Source of the DNA: Methanobacteriota archaeon
GTDB lineage: Archaea > Halobacteriota > Methanocellia > Methanocellales > Methanocellaceae
Direction: 5' to 3'
Length of the DNA stretch: 5,180 bases
Assembly: GCA_023436075.1 (NCBI GenBank)
Contig: JAEZKS010000265.1
Coordinates: 1 to 5,180 of the forward strand
Position numbers and translations under genes: made by a program
Notes under the pieces: model-generated
Databases searched by the model: none
The model's input: the letters and a program-made list of their open reading frames with translations, nothing else
What the model was told of the DNA's origin: nothing
Shown: one piece after another, positions 3,858-5,180 of the stretch
How positions within the stretch are numbered: position 1 is the stretch's first letter
Layout of the letters: every line of letters begins with the position of its first letter

Positions 3858-5180
3858 ATGCAAGGCCCGCCTCTCACCCGACGCAAGTTCCTTAAAGCCG
3901 CCGGCGCCGCCTCCGCCATCGTCTTAGGCGCGAACGCGCTCGGCTGCACTACCCGCACGACCGATTCGCTCCCATCGCCCACGCCTATACCGGGCAACAA
4001 CCCGACCTATACCATCGCCGGCAATGTCCGGGCCGCATTCGCTGACTACGTGCCGCTGCCTGTTTCAGTTACCCCTTCAGTCGCCGATTACTTCGTACAG
4101 CCAGATCTCTCTGGCGTCGCAGGTCTGGATTCCGTCGACATCGGCACAGCCGGCCGGGACATGCTCGCCAGGAACCTGTTCTATGCACGTCCGTCGGCCG
4201 ACGCACAGGTATATGACCTGTACAAGCGCTGTAAGGATGCCGGGCAGCCGGTCTTCGTGACCACTGACTCTGTGCTGCATGCATATCATATCCTGTTCGA
4301 CTTCACCTTGCGCAGGGTCGAGGCCGACAAGCTCATACCGGCTGTCACTGAGCTCACTGAGTTGATGCTACAGGAGGCGCAGGCACAGCTCGATTCCGGC
4401 ATCCCCGAGCTGAAGGATGCCTGTATCAGAAATCTGGCCTTCTTTGCCGTCGCCCGGTACTTGCTGGGCGGAGAGATCAATACGTCCAGTTCCGAGGCGA
4501 ACCGCCTGGCTGAAGACGAGACTACGCTGATCAAAGCCCATGACGGCTTCCATGAATCGCCGATCTTCGGCATCAAGGAGGACTACAGCCAGTATGTGCC
4601 ACGGGGCCACTACACCCGGAGCGACGCACTGAAGGCATATTTCAAGGCGATGATGTGGTACGGCAGGATACCGTTTTACCTCTATGAGCAGGAGTCGCTC
4701 GTCAAAGAGCCGGACATAGAGCACACCCGGCAGGCTATCATGATCACGCTCGCATTAAAAGGAAAGGCCTACGACCTGTGGAAGATCGTCTATGACCCGA
4801 CGGTCTTCTTCGTGGGCGAGACGGATGACCTCTCGATCTACGATTACCCGCCGCTGATCAGCGAGGTATACGGCGAGACCGTGTCGCTGTCCGACCTGAA
4901 AGATGACGGGCGCATCCTGACGTTCATCGAGAAAGCCGCTGCACTCAGGCCCCAGAAGATCACATCGACCCTGGTCGTGGAAGGCCAGCCAGACGACATC
5001 ACGAAGGGCTTCAGATTCATGGGACAGCGGTTCATTCCCGACTCATACATGTTCCAGAACCTCGTCCACGATAAAGTGACCGAGCGGTACTTTCCGATGG
5101 GTCTGGACGTGATGGCAGTGCTCGGGTCGCAGCGGGCTTATGACATTCTCGATGGGCTGGGCGAGACAAAGTACCCGGGC
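3858..5180 (+). CDS. Tat-exported DUF3160 protein, probable lipoprotein (3' end outside window)
   Basis: The frame stays open from the ATG to the window edge: 441 codons and no stop, so the C-terminus is missing. The N-terminus is a textbook twin-arginine signal, TRRKFLKAAGA (residues 7-17), with a hydrophobic helix to about 28. ALGC follows, with Cys30 in an acceptable though imperfect lipobox; cleavage after the A-N-A at 25-27 is the alternative. The protein should therefore fold in the cytoplasm and act outside, probably membrane-anchored, after a Thr/Pro-rich linker (31-52). The mature part carries motifs I associate with DUF3160: QPVFVTTDSVLHAYHILFD (130-148) and GQRFIPDSYMF (389-399). 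DUF3160 proteins are large (typically 700 or more residues), so perhaps 60% is present. Their function is unknown to me and I see no catalytic signature. The gene is 163 nt behind fprA with its own TATA-like box and candidate operator, so it is probably a separate transcription unit. Confidence 0.9.
   Translation, partial: MQGPPLTRRKFLKAAGAASAIVLGANALGCTTRTTDSLPSPTPIPGNNPTYTIAGNVRAAFADYVPLPVSVTPSVADYFVQPDLSGVAGLDSVDIGTAGRDMLARNLFYARPSADAQVYDLYKRCKDAGQPVFVTTDSVLHAYHILFDFTLRRVEADKLIPAVTELTELMLQEAQAQLDSGIPELKDACIRNLAFFAVARYLLGGEINTSSSEANRLAEDETTLIKAHDGFHESPIFGIKEDYSQYVPRGHYTRSDALKAYFKAMMWYGRIPFYLYEQESLVKEPDIEHTRQAIMITLALKGKAYDLWKIVYDPTVFFVGETDDLSIYDYPPLISEVYGETVSLSDLKDDGRILTFIEKAAALRPQKITSTLVVEGQPDDITKGFRFMGQRFIPDSYMFQNLVHDKVTERYFPMGLDVMAVLGSQRAYDILDGLGETKYPG

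Noticed and set aside
3818..4576. Minus-strand reading frames opposite the DUF3160 gene
   Set aside because: They are antisense shadows. The plus-strand frame has a Tat signal, DUF3160 motifs and 441 uninterrupted codons.
1..5180. A defence, toxin-antitoxin, prophage or mobile-element system
   Set aside because: All four sizeable genes belong to recognised families (two metabolic enzymes, an ACT-domain regulator-like protein and an exported DUF3160 protein). I see no nuclease, integrase, transposase, terminal repeats or attachment site.

Overview
The window looks like a piece of the chromosome of a methanogenic archaeon, most likely Methanocella-like (order Methanocellales). It encodes an F420H2 oxidase-type flavo-diiron protein (FprA), an archaeal methylthioribose-1-phosphate isomerase (MtnA), an ACT-DUF5612 protein of a type I know from methanogens, and a Tat-exported DUF3160 protein. 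The starts mostly lack a well-spaced Shine-Dalgarno sequence. Instead they carry A/T-rich TATA-like boxes ending 26-27 nt upstream of the ATG, as expected for archaeal leaderless transcripts. The species assignment is inference from gene content and moderately high GC, not from a marker gene.

Layout. Positions 1-98 hold the end of an exact 22-bp tandem repeat array that probably continues to the left of the window. A GC-rich intergenic stretch runs to 166. On the minus strand, 2348 to 167 is an apparent two-gene operon, mtnA followed by the ACT-DUF5612 gene. The two are separated by only 37 nt, which hold both a TATA-like box and a 14-codon mini-ORF joined to each neighbour by an ATGA overlap. 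A 122-bp divergent promoter region (2349-2470) carries two mirror-image copies of the 8-mer GATTTTAA, each exactly 26 nt from its start codon. fprA runs on the plus strand from 2471 to 3694. A 163-bp intergenic region (3695-3857) follows, with a strong imperfect inverted repeat and a TATA-like box. The plus-strand DUF3160 lipoprotein/Tat-substrate gene starts at 3858 and runs off the right edge after 441 codons; it has no stop in the window.

How the genes fit together. mtnA belongs to salvage of 5'-methylthioadenosine-derived methylthioribose. The co-transcribed ACT protein has the build of a small-molecule (probably amino-acid) sensor, so a link to sulfur or aromatic amino-acid metabolism is plausible but unproven. 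FprA protects against O2 by reducing it to water with F420H2. The DUF3160 protein is exported and of unknown function, with its own promoter and a possible operator. I found no RNA gene, CRISPR array, insertion sequence, defence system or prophage gene. The most unexplained items are the 22-bp array, the doubly overlapping mini-ORF, and the palindromic element upstream of the DUF3160 gene.
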